Both the position numbers and the translations under genes were made by a program. Positions 19,053 through 27,797 of a DNA stretch of 64,000 nt are shown piece by piece (position 1 is the first letter of the stretch; each line of letters starts with the position of its first letter). The notes beneath the pieces were generated by a model, which had not been told where the DNA came from, did not search any database, and worked only from the letters and a program-made list of their open reading frames with translations. The stretch spans positions 1-64,000 of the forward strand of contig NZ_JAQWXX010000073.1 of the NCBI RefSeq assembly GCF_029254265.1, given 5' to 3'. The stretch comes from Algoriphagus sp. Its GTDB lineage: Bacteria > Bacteroidota > Bacteroidia > Cytophagales > Cyclobacteriaceae.

Positions 19053-20093
19053 TCAATCTGCTAAAAAATATTCTGCCATCACCGCTTCTGCCGCTTTTCC
19101 TTGAGGGGTAAAATCTGGATTTCTACCATGTGCTTCAGGATACCACTTCCAGAAAAATACGCCAGCCATCCAGGATTTTTTCCAAGCTGTTTCAAAAAAT
19201 GCCTTGTAGCAAAGCGCTTGGATTTCTTCTGAGAGCTGGATTTCCTTTCGCTCATTTGGCCAAACCCAAGGCTCAATCGCTGCATCCACTGTATTACAAT
19301 AACCAATCTCTGTGAAGAATACAGGCTTATTATACTTCCTGACCACTTTTTCGATCCTTGGAATATGATTCTCCCAAGACTTTGTAAGTTCACTTAAACT
19401 TGGGTCATGCGACTTGGCAAGGGGAAAATAGGCTTGAATTCCAATATAATCCAGTTCATCCCAAAATTTGATTTGTTCAAACTCCGTGAAATTTGCAGCA
19501 TAAACCAACTTACCTGAATAGACCTTTCGGACCTGAGCAATCACTTTTCGCCAATCACTTTCCCGATGGGAAGTCTTCTCTAACTCTGTACCGATACATA
19601 GCATCGGAAACCCTTGGGCCTCGGCAAGAATAGCATAATCCAAGATGAATCCACGGTAATTTTCAAACCAAAGTGACCAATCTTCCTCAGTCTTCATTTC
19701 AATCTCTCCCGGCCAACTGCCCCGCACCCAAAGATGTGGCTTGAGAATGTTCATCATACCCAAGGCAGAAGAAGAATCCAAGGTGGCCTTTAAACCATTG
19801 GAGGATTCACCCCACCACATTTTTTCATTGACAGTTTGCCATTTGATCTCAGGGGAATTTACAGCACTCTGCCATCCGAATGGAGTCTGTGAGATTGCAT
19901 CAGCTCCGGTAGCTTTCAAAGCTTTCAGTTCAGGACCTTCAAGCGGTGATCGAGTCCCTACCCAACAGACTCCTTTCCATTTTTCTGTTGCAATTAGAAG
20001 TTCATTTTCAGGAATAAAAACCCAAGAAAAAAACAGCATCAACACCAAGCCCACGGAGCTGAACAAATAAGTGTTGATTCTTGGAGTTTTCAT
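19053..20093 (-). CDS. GH113-like glycoside hydrolase (TIM barrel)
   Basis: A 346-aa protein with an N-terminal membrane anchor or uncleaved signal (residues ~10-27), then a TIM-barrel glycosidase domain. The two expected acid residues lie in CIGTELEK (Glu170) and VFFTEIGY (Glu262), the strand-4 and strand-7 positions of clan GH-A. VCWVGTRSP, GIQAYFPLA and FFWKWYPEAHG match proteins annotated as GH113 or glycoside hydrolase TIM-barrel-like; GH113 contains beta-mannanases. Substrate is not established. The start ATG overlaps the stop of the upstream hydrolase/OsmC gene (ATGA), so the two were probably cotranslated. Confidence 0.8.
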   Translation of the reverse strand: MKTPRINTYLFSSVGLVLMLFFSWVFIPENELLIATEKWKGVCWVGTRSPLEGPELKALKATGADAISQTPFGWQSAVNSPEIKWQTVNEKMWWGESSNGLKATLDSSSALGMMNILKPHLWVRGSWPGEIEMKTEEDWSLWFENYRGFILDYAILAEAQGFPMLCIGTELEKTSHRESDWRKVIAQVRKVYSGKLVYAANFTEFEQIKFWDELDYIGIQAYFPLAKSHDPSLSELTKSWENHIPRIEKVVRKYNKPVFFTEIGYCNTVDAAIEPWVWPNERKEIQLSEEIQALCYKAFFETAWKKSWMAGVFFWKWYPEAHGRNPDFTPQGKAAEAVMAEYFLAD

Positions 20094-21308
20094 TTGGCTA
20101 GCATGGTTCGAATTTTAATTTCTTCCTGTAAGGTACGATGAACTGGGCATCGATTGGAAATTTCCAATAATTTCTGCCGCTGATCCTCATCCAAATCACC
20201 TTCCAGTTCGATGATGCGGGTAAACTGACTGACTTTTGCTCCGGGATCTTCAGAAGCTTTGCTATCATCCAAATGTACCTTATCATGATTCAAGTAGACT
20301 TGCACTTGTTTTAAAGGCCAGTCCTTTCGTTCTGAATACATTTTCAAAGTCATGGCAGTACAGCTTCCCAGCGATGCCATCAATAGATCATAGGGGGTAG
20401 GTCCGAGATTGGCTCCACCGACTTCAATGGGTTCATCTGCAAGAAGATGATGATGGGGAGTTTTGATCTCAGTAGTGTAGCCATCGCCGGCTAATCGGAT
20501 TAGGACTTGATTTCCTTTCAGGTCGTTTAGCTTAGAATTTTCTGAAATCGCTACATAGCGAATACTCCAGGAAGAAATTACTTCTCCGATATATTGGCTA
20601 TCGGCAGCATTGGAAAGCAAATGGTCTGCTCCATCCAAGGAAATAAAGCTTTTGGGATGGAATGCAGCCCCATAAATTTCAGCTGCATTTTCAATCCCCA
20701 CAATTTGATCTTGTGGCGAATGAAAAATCAAAATAGACTTTCTAAGATTTTTAAGGAAACTAGTGATAGGTCTTTGCTCCAGATCCTCTAAAAAAGATTT
20801 ATTTATTCGAAACGAGCGGCCTCCAATATTCACTTTTGCAGACCCGTTTTTTTCCACTTCCTCCAAGTCACTTTCAAATAAATGCTTGACATGAGCAGGA
20901 AAAGCCGGCGCTGCAATGGTAACTACAGCCTGAACTGAGTCAAGTAGTCTTGCGACATACAATACTGCAGAACCTCCCAGCGAATGACCTACCAACATTT
21001 TTGGAGCTTCATAATTTTTCTCCAAAAAAGCAGCAGCATCACTCAAATCCGAAATATTGGCGCTGAACGAACTATCTTGAAACTCTCCCTCACTCCTTCC
21101 CAGTCCTGTGAAATCAAAACTTAATACAGCTATTCCCTGCTGGGATAGCGAGCTACAAATCTGGGTTACCGCAGAAAAATTCTTTGTACAGGTAAAAACA
21201 ATGGGCAAAGAGCGCATAAAATTTAGGAGCCTTATCCAAAGGCAAGTACAGATTTGCGGCAAGGCTAAGCCCTTTTTGATTCTCAAATTTTAAGGGTTTA
21301 GGATTCAT
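20090..21308 (-). pseudogene. alpha/beta hydrolase-OsmC fusion, frameshifted near its N-terminus
   Basis: A bifunctional protein of an N-terminal alpha/beta hydrolase and a C-terminal OsmC/Ohr peroxide-reducing-type domain. The natural start is ATG 21308 (MNPKPLKFENQKGL), but after HCF the frame breaks at a run of five T (minus strand; 21194-21198), where four would give HCFTCTKNFSAV. Downstream the frame is intact for ~365 codons: nucleophile GHSLGGSA, hydrolase HSPQDQIVG, a final GADH, then OsmC motifs GGANLGPTPYDLLMASLGSC and CPVHRTL. A start inside the shifted frame would replace the first beta strand. It could be a true frameshift, phase variation or a sequencing error. It overlaps the GH113-like gene. 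Confidence 0.8.
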
Positions 21309-21314
21309 AGCCGA

Positions 21315-22067
21315 TTATTTCTGCAAAGGTCTCACTTCAATATTCTCAAGAATGATCTCTGAAAGTAACTCTAAATCTCCTGAAACATACAAATCTTGCA
21401 TTTTTTCTACTGGAGTATTTTTATCTTCTGGCTTGAAATTCAGGTAGTTTTGAAAGCGAATCCCTCCCACTTCAATCACATCCGTCACTTCTCTAAGTCT
21501 TACCCCTCCACCATCGGTATTGTAACTGTAAGCGATGTAATCAATGAATTTATCATCTTTCCCAATCCAGTATAAAAACTCATCATCGAAATCATCCCCT
21601 CCTCCTTCTTGCTGAAAAGTAACCTTTATCAAATCGTATATTTTGTCTTTTAGAGTAGTTTCTCCCAGATATTCCTTGATCACCGAAGAATCGTTCAAGC
21701 CATATGGCAGAAACGCAAAGTATGCGACAGAATTGACAGATCTGGAATATTTACCGATCCATTCTTGGTCTAGCGTATCGATTTTGGTGCCGTTTACGGT
21801 TCGCAGGAAACCTGTATTATTCAAGACATCTTTTACATTTCCTGTCGAATCAGAAAACTCTCGGATATACTCAAACTCACTTTCAGTTTTATAAATGGTG
21901 TAGTGAATATTTCTAAAATCAAACTCAATCAAAGAGTTTGAGAAGGCTTCTCCACCATGTGCTTCAATAGATTCATCCACAATCTTTTCAGCTTCAGTCC
22001 TTGAGTCACAAGAGTAATAAACTAAACCTAAGACAATAATTAATAATAAGCTGTATTTCTTCTGCAT
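21315..22067 (-). CDS. DUF6503-like lipoprotein
   Basis: A 250-aa protein with a lipoprotein signal (LLLIIVLGLVYYSC, lipid-anchored Cys ~20). The segment KIVDESIEAHGGEAFSNSLI, followed by a series of beta strands, resembles DUF6503 or LolA-like outer-membrane-associated lipoproteins of Bacteroidota, in which a beta sheet binds a lipid or pigment. Function unknown. It starts 6 bp upstream of the hydrolase/OsmC gene on the same strand, so they may be cotranscribed. A related lipoprotein follows upstream at 22391-23122. Confidence 0.65.
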   Translation of the reverse strand: MQKKYSLLLIIVLGLVYYSCDSRTEAEKIVDESIEAHGGEAFSNSLIEFDFRNIHYTIYKTESEFEYIREFSDSTGNVKDVLNNTGFLRTVNGTKIDTLDQEWIGKYSRSVNSVAYFAFLPYGLNDSSVIKEYLGETTLKDKIYDLIKVTFQQEGGGDDFDDEFLYWIGKDDKFIDYIAYSYNTDGGGVRLREVTDVIEVGGIRFQNYLNFKPEDKNTPVEKMQDLYVSGDLELLSEIILENIEVRPLQK

Positions 22068-22390
22068 GGGTATTTTCTTTTATGGCAATCCTAAATGAGG
22101 CTAGTTAATTTATATTCTTTGCATTCTTAAACCGAAGACAAAAGATCGAAACCAAACTAAATTAGGGAGTTACCCTGATTTAGATTGGGTAATTTCTTCC
22201 CAGGGGTAAAAGCGATTATATTTTTCTTTTTATGATTATCTGATTTCTTACCTGTAGCATGGTTGAACTGTCTAAAAGCTCGATTGAATTTCAGTTTAGG
22301 CAAACTTCGGTCTTCAGTCATCCGTCTTCCAGCCCTAAAACCAATGGAAACATCCTTACCAGTGTAATTGCCGAGATACATTTTTTCCTT
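22068..22390. other. 323-bp intergenic region
   Basis: Between two lipoprotein genes. A 74-codon minus-strand frame (22157-22381) is open but basic, without a recognisable domain or good start context, and I do not accept it as a gene. No repeat, RNA or clear promoter was found. Confidence 0.4.
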
Positions 22391-23122
22391 TTATTCAAAA
22401 ATCAATTCGTAATCATAATAGCGATATTCTGCTCTCAAAAACAGTTTTTCGCCTTTTTCATTCACTCTGAAACTTTCTCTGGTGCCATGCAAAAGCATTC
22501 CACTGCTTTCATCATAACTCAGATTATAGATTAGACTTCGGTGATCTTTGAGTTGCACTTCGTTGCCAATCATCAGGTGAGTGATCGGGTCAAAATAATA
22601 CCACCATGTATCCGATTCAGGTCCATAATCAACGAGGATCACATCAACCGTAGTTCCATTTTCAAGTATTTTTTGTTGCTGTAGCGAAAGCTTTGGGCCA
22701 TCGTCGAGAAGCTTCCATGGTTGAGCAAGCGCATAAAAGGCAGCATCCAAATCTTTCTTCTTTTTAGCTAAAAAATCAGAATTCAAAACCTCATTCCCAC
22801 CCATTAGATACTTCATTTTGCTACCATCCCAACTCGAAACATGAGCTACACTATCTTTTGTCCAAGTAATTTTCCCCTCGAAATACGGCTTAATTCGATA
22901 CTCATTTAATTGGTCGGTTTCAGATTCAATAGACCCATCTTCATTTAATAGTCGGGTCCATTTTTTAAATTTTATAGCTGAAAGGTTCTCCCAGGAATTA
23001 TCTTTTTCATGGGCAATTATGCTTTTTTGAAGAAATTCTCTGGCTTGCTTCTCAGGACTAGGCGTGCATGAACCGATTAGCAAAGCGATTGAGAAAAAAC
23101 ACCACACAAAATTATTTTTCAT
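22391..23122 (-). CDS. DUF6503-like lipoprotein
   Basis: A 243-aa lipoprotein: signal FFSIALLIGSC with the lipid-anchored Cys at ~19, then a mature part starting TPSPEKQAREFLQKSI. Residues such as WWYYFDPITHLMIGNE and FRVNEKGEKLFLRAEYRYYDYEL give strand repeats like those of its neighbour at 21315-22067, so both probably share the LolA/DUF6503-like beta-sheet fold. The role is unknown. The ATG is preceded directly by an 88-bp repeated element that separates it from the upstream mannosyltransferase, to which it would otherwise be coupled (ATGA overlap before insertion). Confidence 0.65.
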   Translation of the reverse strand: MKNNFVWCFFSIALLIGSCTPSPEKQAREFLQKSIIAHEKDNSWENLSAIKFKKWTRLLNEDGSIESETDQLNEYRIKPYFEGKITWTKDSVAHVSSWDGSKMKYLMGGNEVLNSDFLAKKKKDLDAAFYALAQPWKLLDDGPKLSLQQQKILENGTTVDVILVDYGPESDTWWYYFDPITHLMIGNEVQLKDHRSLIYNLSYDESSGMLLHGTRESFRVNEKGEKLFLRAEYRYYDYELIFE

Positions 23123-23210
23123 CTGTTTATAATTTGTTTTTCAACGGTCATATGGAATGCCCTGTATAATCATCCCCTTTGTGTGAGAACTTTTCTCATG
23201 GGCATTTCAT
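23123..23210 (-). repeat. start-codon-associated element, copy A
   Basis: 88 bp, read on the minus strand. It opens ATGAAATGCCCATGA, which is a mini-ORF (Met-Lys-Cys-Pro-stop) whose ATG overlaps the TGA of the upstream GT87-like gene. A TGAGAA/TTCTCA hairpin follows, then TTCCATATGACCG, and it ends CAAATTATAAACAG directly before ATGAAA of the lipoprotein gene. Copies B, C and D have the same borders. Confidence 0.8.
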
Positions 23211-24544
23211 AGGACCAAATTAGAATTTCTTTTTTGACTAAAGTAATCCAAATAAATCCCTGAGCCTACCAATCCATATTCCATCAGGAGGAAAAATGGA
23301 TTCTCACTATAATCAGTATTTCCATAAGCTTGATAAGAGAAAATTGCGGCAAAACTCCAAATCAAGAATACTTTTCGCTCTGTCAACAAGCTTAATCCTA
23401 AAGCTGGAAGAATATACCATGGATGAACCACCGGCTGAAAAATCAAATAAATCAGGTAAATCAAGACCCACAAATCGACTAATTCCAGATTGGAATTGGG
23501 TCTTTTTTTCCAGGAAAAATAAAGAATCTTTATCAAGGTGATCCCGCTTAATCCTTTGGTTAATGTATCAATTGTATTATAACCTTTGATCCAAAAACCT
23601 ACTTCCCGAAGGAGGTAGTAAATTGATGCATTGAACTCAAATTTACCTTGATAGAGTTTTAGGCTTTGGAAGAAATTGATCCATGACTGATCAATCAAAA
23701 GCCAAACAAAACTCAAGGCAAAAGCCAAAAAAGCTCCGATCCAAAAAGTGTATGATTTATTCGTTTTTTCAAAAGCTAAAAAAGAAGAAAAAAGCATCAA
23801 CGGTAGTAGTTTCATTCCAATTGAGATCCCCCAAAAAAATCCTGATTTGGCCAAACTTTTGGTTATCAAAAAATAAAAACTGCCAATTAAAAACAGGAGC
23901 ACCAAGCCCTCGAAATGCAAATTGTTCGAGATTTCTAAGATAACTAAGGGATTCAACCAATAGAATATCAGCTTATTAATTGGAATACTCGAAAGCAGAA
24001 AAATTCTAAGAAAAACAAAAAAAACGCCTATTTCTCCTAGGATTAAAATGGCTTTTAGAGTCATTACCCCATTCCATACAAAACCATAAGATGATGCTGC
24101 TCCAATGTAAAACAAAGCCTGATTCAGTGGTGGATAGACCGAATAATAATCAGGGGAATTCAAATTATCAAAAAGCTGATTCCGGAAGGCATTGTCAGTG
24201 ACCATACCTAATTCTTCCAGTTGCGAAGGGGTCTTCAAATACGGATTTATACCATTGTGAATTAAATCCCCATCCCATAGAAACCTTAGGTAATCCTCCG
24301 ACCAATTTGGAGCTGCAAATAACAAGGAAATTCTTAGGATCAGGCCTGCAAAGAAAATCCATTTCCAATTTACAGTTGGAGAAAATGATTTCCCAAGAAA
24401 TAACATCCCCGCAAAAACTATGGCAAAAAGAGTAAAAAGTATTGTGAAATCAGCTCTCGGAACCCAATAGCCTAAAGCCATGATTCCTAATAACATCAAG
24501 AACCAAATTATGAAGTTCAGGCCATTTCTAAGAGGTGGTCTCAA
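23207..24544 (-). CDS. GT87/DUF2029-like polyprenol-phosphate mannosyltransferase
   Basis: A 445-aa multispanning membrane protein, about 10-12 hydrophobic segments, with a GT-C fold. The first periplasmic loop reads NWSEDYLRFLWDGDLIHNGI then NPYLKTP, the acidic signature of DUF2029/GT87 mannosyltransferases that take mannose from polyprenyl-phosphate. The start is TTG 24544, overlapping the TGA of the lipoprotein upstream. ATG 24496 is an alternative but would cut the first membrane helix. It belongs to a train with two GT2 enzymes, one of which is dolichol-phosphate-mannose-synthase-like and could supply its donor. Confidence 0.75.
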   Translation of the reverse strand: MRPPLRNGLNFIIWFLMLLGIMALGYWVPRADFTILFTLFAIVFAGMLFLGKSFSPTVNWKWIFFAGLILRISLLFAAPNWSEDYLRFLWDGDLIHNGINPYLKTPSQLEELGMVTDNAFRNQLFDNLNSPDYYSVYPPLNQALFYIGAASSYGFVWNGVMTLKAILILGEIGVFFVFLRIFLLSSIPINKLIFYWLNPLVILEISNNLHFEGLVLLFLIGSFYFLITKSLAKSGFFWGISIGMKLLPLMLFSSFLAFEKTNKSYTFWIGAFLAFALSFVWLLIDQSWINFFQSLKLYQGKFEFNASIYYLLREVGFWIKGYNTIDTLTKGLSGITLIKILYFSWKKRPNSNLELVDLWVLIYLIYLIFQPVVHPWYILPALGLSLLTERKVFLIWSFAAIFSYQAYGNTDYSENPFFLLMEYGLVGSGIYLDYFSQKRNSNLVL

Positions 24545-25419
24545 AAGCTTAAACTTTCACGTAAAACTTCATCTTCCAGTCCATTCTTAGTCCAATAATC
24601 AAGCATTTGAACCCGCTTTCTCACTGCTGAGGTGACTTCCTTTTGACCGTCCTTTGTTATCTGAATTTCTTGCCAGGAAAGAATCTCATAAGGAAAAGCA
24701 GTTTGATAGCGAATCACCAGCGTCCTACCTAATTCAGGATAGTTCAAATCTAGCTCCTCCTGAGCAGATCCAAAAGCTTTTTTGGTGATCACAGCCTCCT
24801 CGACATTTAGTGGAATATGAGAGAAGCGCTGATAAATCAAACTCGGAATTAGTCTAGTCTCGCCTTCAGAAATCAAAGCGGGATTTAATCTAATCAGATT
24901 AAATAACTCATCCTCAGATTTACCGCTCAGCTTAAACTCCTGATCTCCTTCGGATTCGAAATAGGAAAAAATCTGAGTTTGATAGCCGTTATTTTTCCAA
25001 TTCATCTGAGCAAAAGACTGGCCGCACCATTCAGTCATTGAGGCTGTTAATTTGGGGGAATTTATCTCCTCATAAACTGGTGTAAAAACCGAGAGCATTG
25101 TATGGTATGGATAAACTCCTGTTAAAAACTCCCGAGTCATATTGAGTTTTAGGACTTTTTGAGCATCAGCTCCAGAACTACCAGGGTTATCTAATTTGAC
25201 TTGCTTCCGCTTCGAAAAATCCTCTGTAACAAAAATCATCACAGCTTTACCTTCTCGGACTTCGCCATATCGTGATTGCTTTAGCTCAAACACATTGATT
25301 TCTGCTTTTCCTTGGTACCAATACCCAGCAAACTGTTCTTCCAGTACCCCTTCCCGTCCTGAAGGACTACAGGAAAAAAGGAGAACTATGAGAAATAAAG
25401 AAAAGAGATTCGACTTCAT
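24541..25419 (-). CDS. uncharacterised lipoprotein, Bacteroidota family
   Basis: A 292-aa lipoprotein (FLIVLLFSC, lipid-anchored Cys ~17). It has GYWYQGKAEINVFELKQSRYG near the N-terminus and TEWCGQSFAQMNW in the middle. Homologues in Bacteroidota are often mislabelled septum formation inhibitor Maf, but no Maf nucleotide-pyrophosphatase motif is present. Function unknown. It sits in the glycosyltransferase gene train and its stop overlaps the next start, so a role in envelope glycan handling is inferred from position only. Confidence 0.7.
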   Translation of the reverse strand: MKSNLFSLFLIVLLFSCSPSGREGVLEEQFAGYWYQGKAEINVFELKQSRYGEVREGKAVMIFVTEDFSKRKQVKLDNPGSSGADAQKVLKLNMTREFLTGVYPYHTMLSVFTPVYEEINSPKLTASMTEWCGQSFAQMNWKNNGYQTQIFSYFESEGDQEFKLSGKSEDELFNLIRLNPALISEGETRLIPSLIYQRFSHIPLNVEEAVITKKAFGSAQEELDLNYPELGRTLVIRYQTAFPYEILSWQEIQITKDGQKEVTSAVRKRVQMLDYWTKNGLEDEVLRESLSF

Positions 25420-25544
25420 AAAATTAAGTTTTCGCAGTTTCCCGCAATTTGAAATAAGGTCACTTCGGACATCGGGCTTATAAGCTGTTAACTAGAATAT
25501 TTTCACAGCGAATTAAAATTTTGAATATTCAAATACGGCTTCCT

Positions 25545-26237
25545 TTACCAATATTTAAAAATCGTAAAAATAATCTTGTATCCCGCTCCGAATACGCCTT
25601 TTACAGTACCGCTGACTTTTGAAACACCAATTCTTTTTCGATAGTTTACCGGTACTTCTGTATAGCGGAGTCCTGCCTTATGAGCCTTGATTTGCATCTC
25701 GATAGTCCAACCAAAATTTTGATCAACCATATTCAAGTTCAACAAGTCTTGCCATACTATCGCTCGAAAAGGCCCTAAATCTGAGAAATTAGCCCCTTGC
25801 ATGTATCGCATCATGGTAGTCGCAAGCCAGTTTCCAAAAACCTGAGGCAAGGTCATCGATCCCGATTCTCGCTCACCCAGCGCTCTGGAACCAATCACCA
25901 TTTCGGCTTTTTCTTCTAAAATGGGCTGAATGAGGTCTAGCAATTCTTCTGGATAGTCACTGTAGTCTCCATCCAAAAATACAACGATATTTGGTTGGAC
26001 CGACTGCTTTTTAATCCAGTCCATTGCCGTGAGGCATGCTTTACCATAACCTTTTTGAGGTTCGAATACTACCTGAGCCCCAGCTGCTGCCGCTGCTTCG
26101 GCAGTTCTGTCCGAAGAATTATTATTGGCTACTACGATATGTCTAACCAAATCCGGGATTTCAGCAATTACTTTAGGGATTGACTTTTCCTCGTTATAGG
26201 CAGGAATAATGACATCAATAATTGGGTTGTTTTTCAT
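25545..26237 (-). CDS. GT2 glycosyltransferase, polyprenol-phosphate mannose/glucose synthase-like
   Basis: A 230-aa cytoplasmic enzyme of family GT2. Motifs: VIIPAYNEEKSIPKVI (nucleotide-sugar site), ANNNSSDRTAEA, and FLDGDYSDYPEEL, which supplies the metal-binding DxD region. The lack of C-terminal membrane helices makes it similar to the catalytic part of dolichyl-phosphate mannose synthase. It may charge undecaprenyl-phosphate with a sugar for the GT87-like enzyme downstream. An insertion element (copy B) lies between its ATG and the upstream GT2 gene. Sugar specificity cannot be read. Confidence 0.85.
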   Translation of the reverse strand: MKNNPIIDVIIPAYNEEKSIPKVIAEIPDLVRHIVVANNNSSDRTAEAAAAAGAQVVFEPQKGYGKACLTAMDWIKKQSVQPNIVVFLDGDYSDYPEELLDLIQPILEEKAEMVIGSRALGERESGSMTLPQVFGNWLATTMMRYMQGANFSDLGPFRAIVWQDLLNLNMVDQNFGWTIEMQIKAHKAGLRYTEVPVNYRKRIGVSKVSGTVKGVFGAGYKIIFTIFKYW

Positions 26238-26327
26238 ATGATTATAATTTGATTATTATAGGCCATATGGAATCTCGCAGCACTTAATCATCCCAGTGTG
26301 TGTCTTTTTTGTCATGCTCGATTTCAT
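26238..26327 (-). repeat. start-codon-associated element, copy B
   Basis: 90 bp. On the minus strand it opens ATGAAATCGAGC three bases after the TAA of the upstream GT2 gene and ends CAAATTATAATCAT directly before ATGAAA of the next GT2 gene. Its own ATG opens a 23-codon ORF ending GIle-type residues EIPYGL-stop. Shares the ATTCCATATGGCC block with the other copies. Confidence 0.8.
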
Positions 26328-26330
26328 TTA

Positions 26331-27797
26331 TTATTTACCCAATGCATAGGCTTTGAAAGAGGTGATAAAGACCAAACTGTATCCGATTGTCAACATCAAA
26401 TGAAAAGGGAGCATTTCAAAAGCACCCACCCGAATAGAAAGAAAAACCATTGCACCAAAAATCAATGCAAAAAGCCCCTCAAACCATGTAGTCACCGGGA
26501 TCTTTCCTGTGATGTAGAGATTTGATTTCAGACCGGTTTTGCCTCCCTCAAGGTTGAATTTAGGAGTACGGATAAATGGAGACTTTTTCCCTGTAAGTCC
26601 CTCCCAAACAGCTTGGGAATTGTGCAACGCTAAACCCATCGAAACAGAAAGAAAGAGCGGCAAAATATAAAGCCCCTGGATCAGACTTTTCCAGAATCCT
26701 TTTTTCTCGTAAAAAAAAGCAACCAGATACACTGCAGCAATGATCACAAATCCGATCATGAATATTCCAGCCAACCGAAATAATTGGGTAGGAATTAATC
26801 CTTGCTGCCCAGCCCACCACACTCCTATGCTTGATAAACTTACTGTGATAACTGCTATGAAAATCGTGCTATTAAACAAGTGAGCCATTGCATGGATTTT
26901 TGTAGATAGGGGTAAATCCTGCTTCAAGACTCCTCCAGCATGCTTTGCAGCACATTCCGCTCCCCCCTTGGTCCAGCGAAATTGTTGAGACTTAACAGCT
27001 GACATGATGGGCGGGAGTTCAGCTGGAGATTCAATCTCCCTTCGATAGACAAATTCCCAACCTTTTCGCTGTGCACGATAGCTCAAATCCAAATCCTCCG
27101 TGAGCGTATCATCATCCCAGTTTCCTGCATCGAGAATGCAGCTTTTTCGCCAGACTCCTCCTGTTCCATTGAAATTGATAAAGGCATGTTGCGTATTTCT
27201 GCCAATCTGCTCAATTAGAAAATGGGCATCCAAAGCAAAGGCTTGCAATTTGGTAAGTAGGGAATAATTTTCATTCAAGTGTGTCCAGCGGGTTTGGACC
27301 ATTCCAATCTTTTCTGAAGTGAAATAAGGAATTGTTTTTTTCAAGAAATCCGGATCAGGCACAAAATCCGCGTCGAATATGGCAATGAATTCCCCGGTTG
27401 CTTTTTCCAAGCCTTCCTTTAAAGCTCCTGCCTTAAATCCTTTTCGATCCACACGATGGAGGTATTGAAAATCAACATCAGGAAAGGATTTGATTTTTTC
27501 CAAAATGAGCTGAGCTGTCTCATCCGTGCTATCATCCAAAATCTGGATTTGAAGCAACTCTCTCGGGTAATTTATTTTTGCAGTGGCATCAATCAAGCGC
27601 TCTACCACATATCGTTCGTTAAATACAGGCAGCTGTATGGTTACTTTTGGCCAATTAGCGGGATCTTTTGGTACAGGGACTTTTATCTTTCTGGATTTTA
27701 AAAAATTCAAAAGCAAATGCCCTTGAGCTAAGCTATAGGCAAAAACAAACAGCATTCCCAGGGTGTATATTCCCAGTAGAAGGTAGAGGAAAATCAT
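26331..27797 (-). CDS. cellulose-synthase-like processive GT2 glycosyltransferase
   Basis: A 488-aa membrane enzyme: one N-terminal helix, a GT2 catalytic domain and four or five C-terminal helices. Catalytic features are QLPVFNERYVVERLIDA, LDDSTDET, FDADFVPDPDF (DxD), TLTEDLDLSYRAQRKGW (catalytic Asp) and QQFRWTKG (Q-x-x-R-W, the processive motif). This is the glucomannan/CslA-like branch, which makes beta-glucan or mannan-type polymers or glycolipids. The start codon follows directly on the stop of the polyferredoxin gene (TAA-ATG), so both are probably one operon. Confidence 0.85.
   Translation of the reverse strand: MIFLYLLLGIYTLGMLFVFAYSLAQGHLLLNFLKSRKIKVPVPKDPANWPKVTIQLPVFNERYVVERLIDATAKINYPRELLQIQILDDSTDETAQLILEKIKSFPDVDFQYLHRVDRKGFKAGALKEGLEKATGEFIAIFDADFVPDPDFLKKTIPYFTSEKIGMVQTRWTHLNENYSLLTKLQAFALDAHFLIEQIGRNTQHAFINFNGTGGVWRKSCILDAGNWDDDTLTEDLDLSYRAQRKGWEFVYRREIESPAELPPIMSAVKSQQFRWTKGGAECAAKHAGGVLKQDLPLSTKIHAMAHLFNSTIFIAVITVSLSSIGVWWAGQQGLIPTQLFRLAGIFMIGFVIIAAVYLVAFFYEKKGFWKSLIQGLYILPLFLSVSMGLALHNSQAVWEGLTGKKSPFIRTPKFNLEGGKTGLKSNLYITGKIPVTTWFEGLFALIFGAMVFLSIRVGAFEMLPFHLMLTIGYSLVFITSFKAYALGK

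Noticed and set aside
22157-22381. 74-codon minus-strand frame between two lipoprotein genes
   Set aside because: No recognisable domain and a basic, low-hydrophobicity sequence; kept only as a remark in the intergenic entry.
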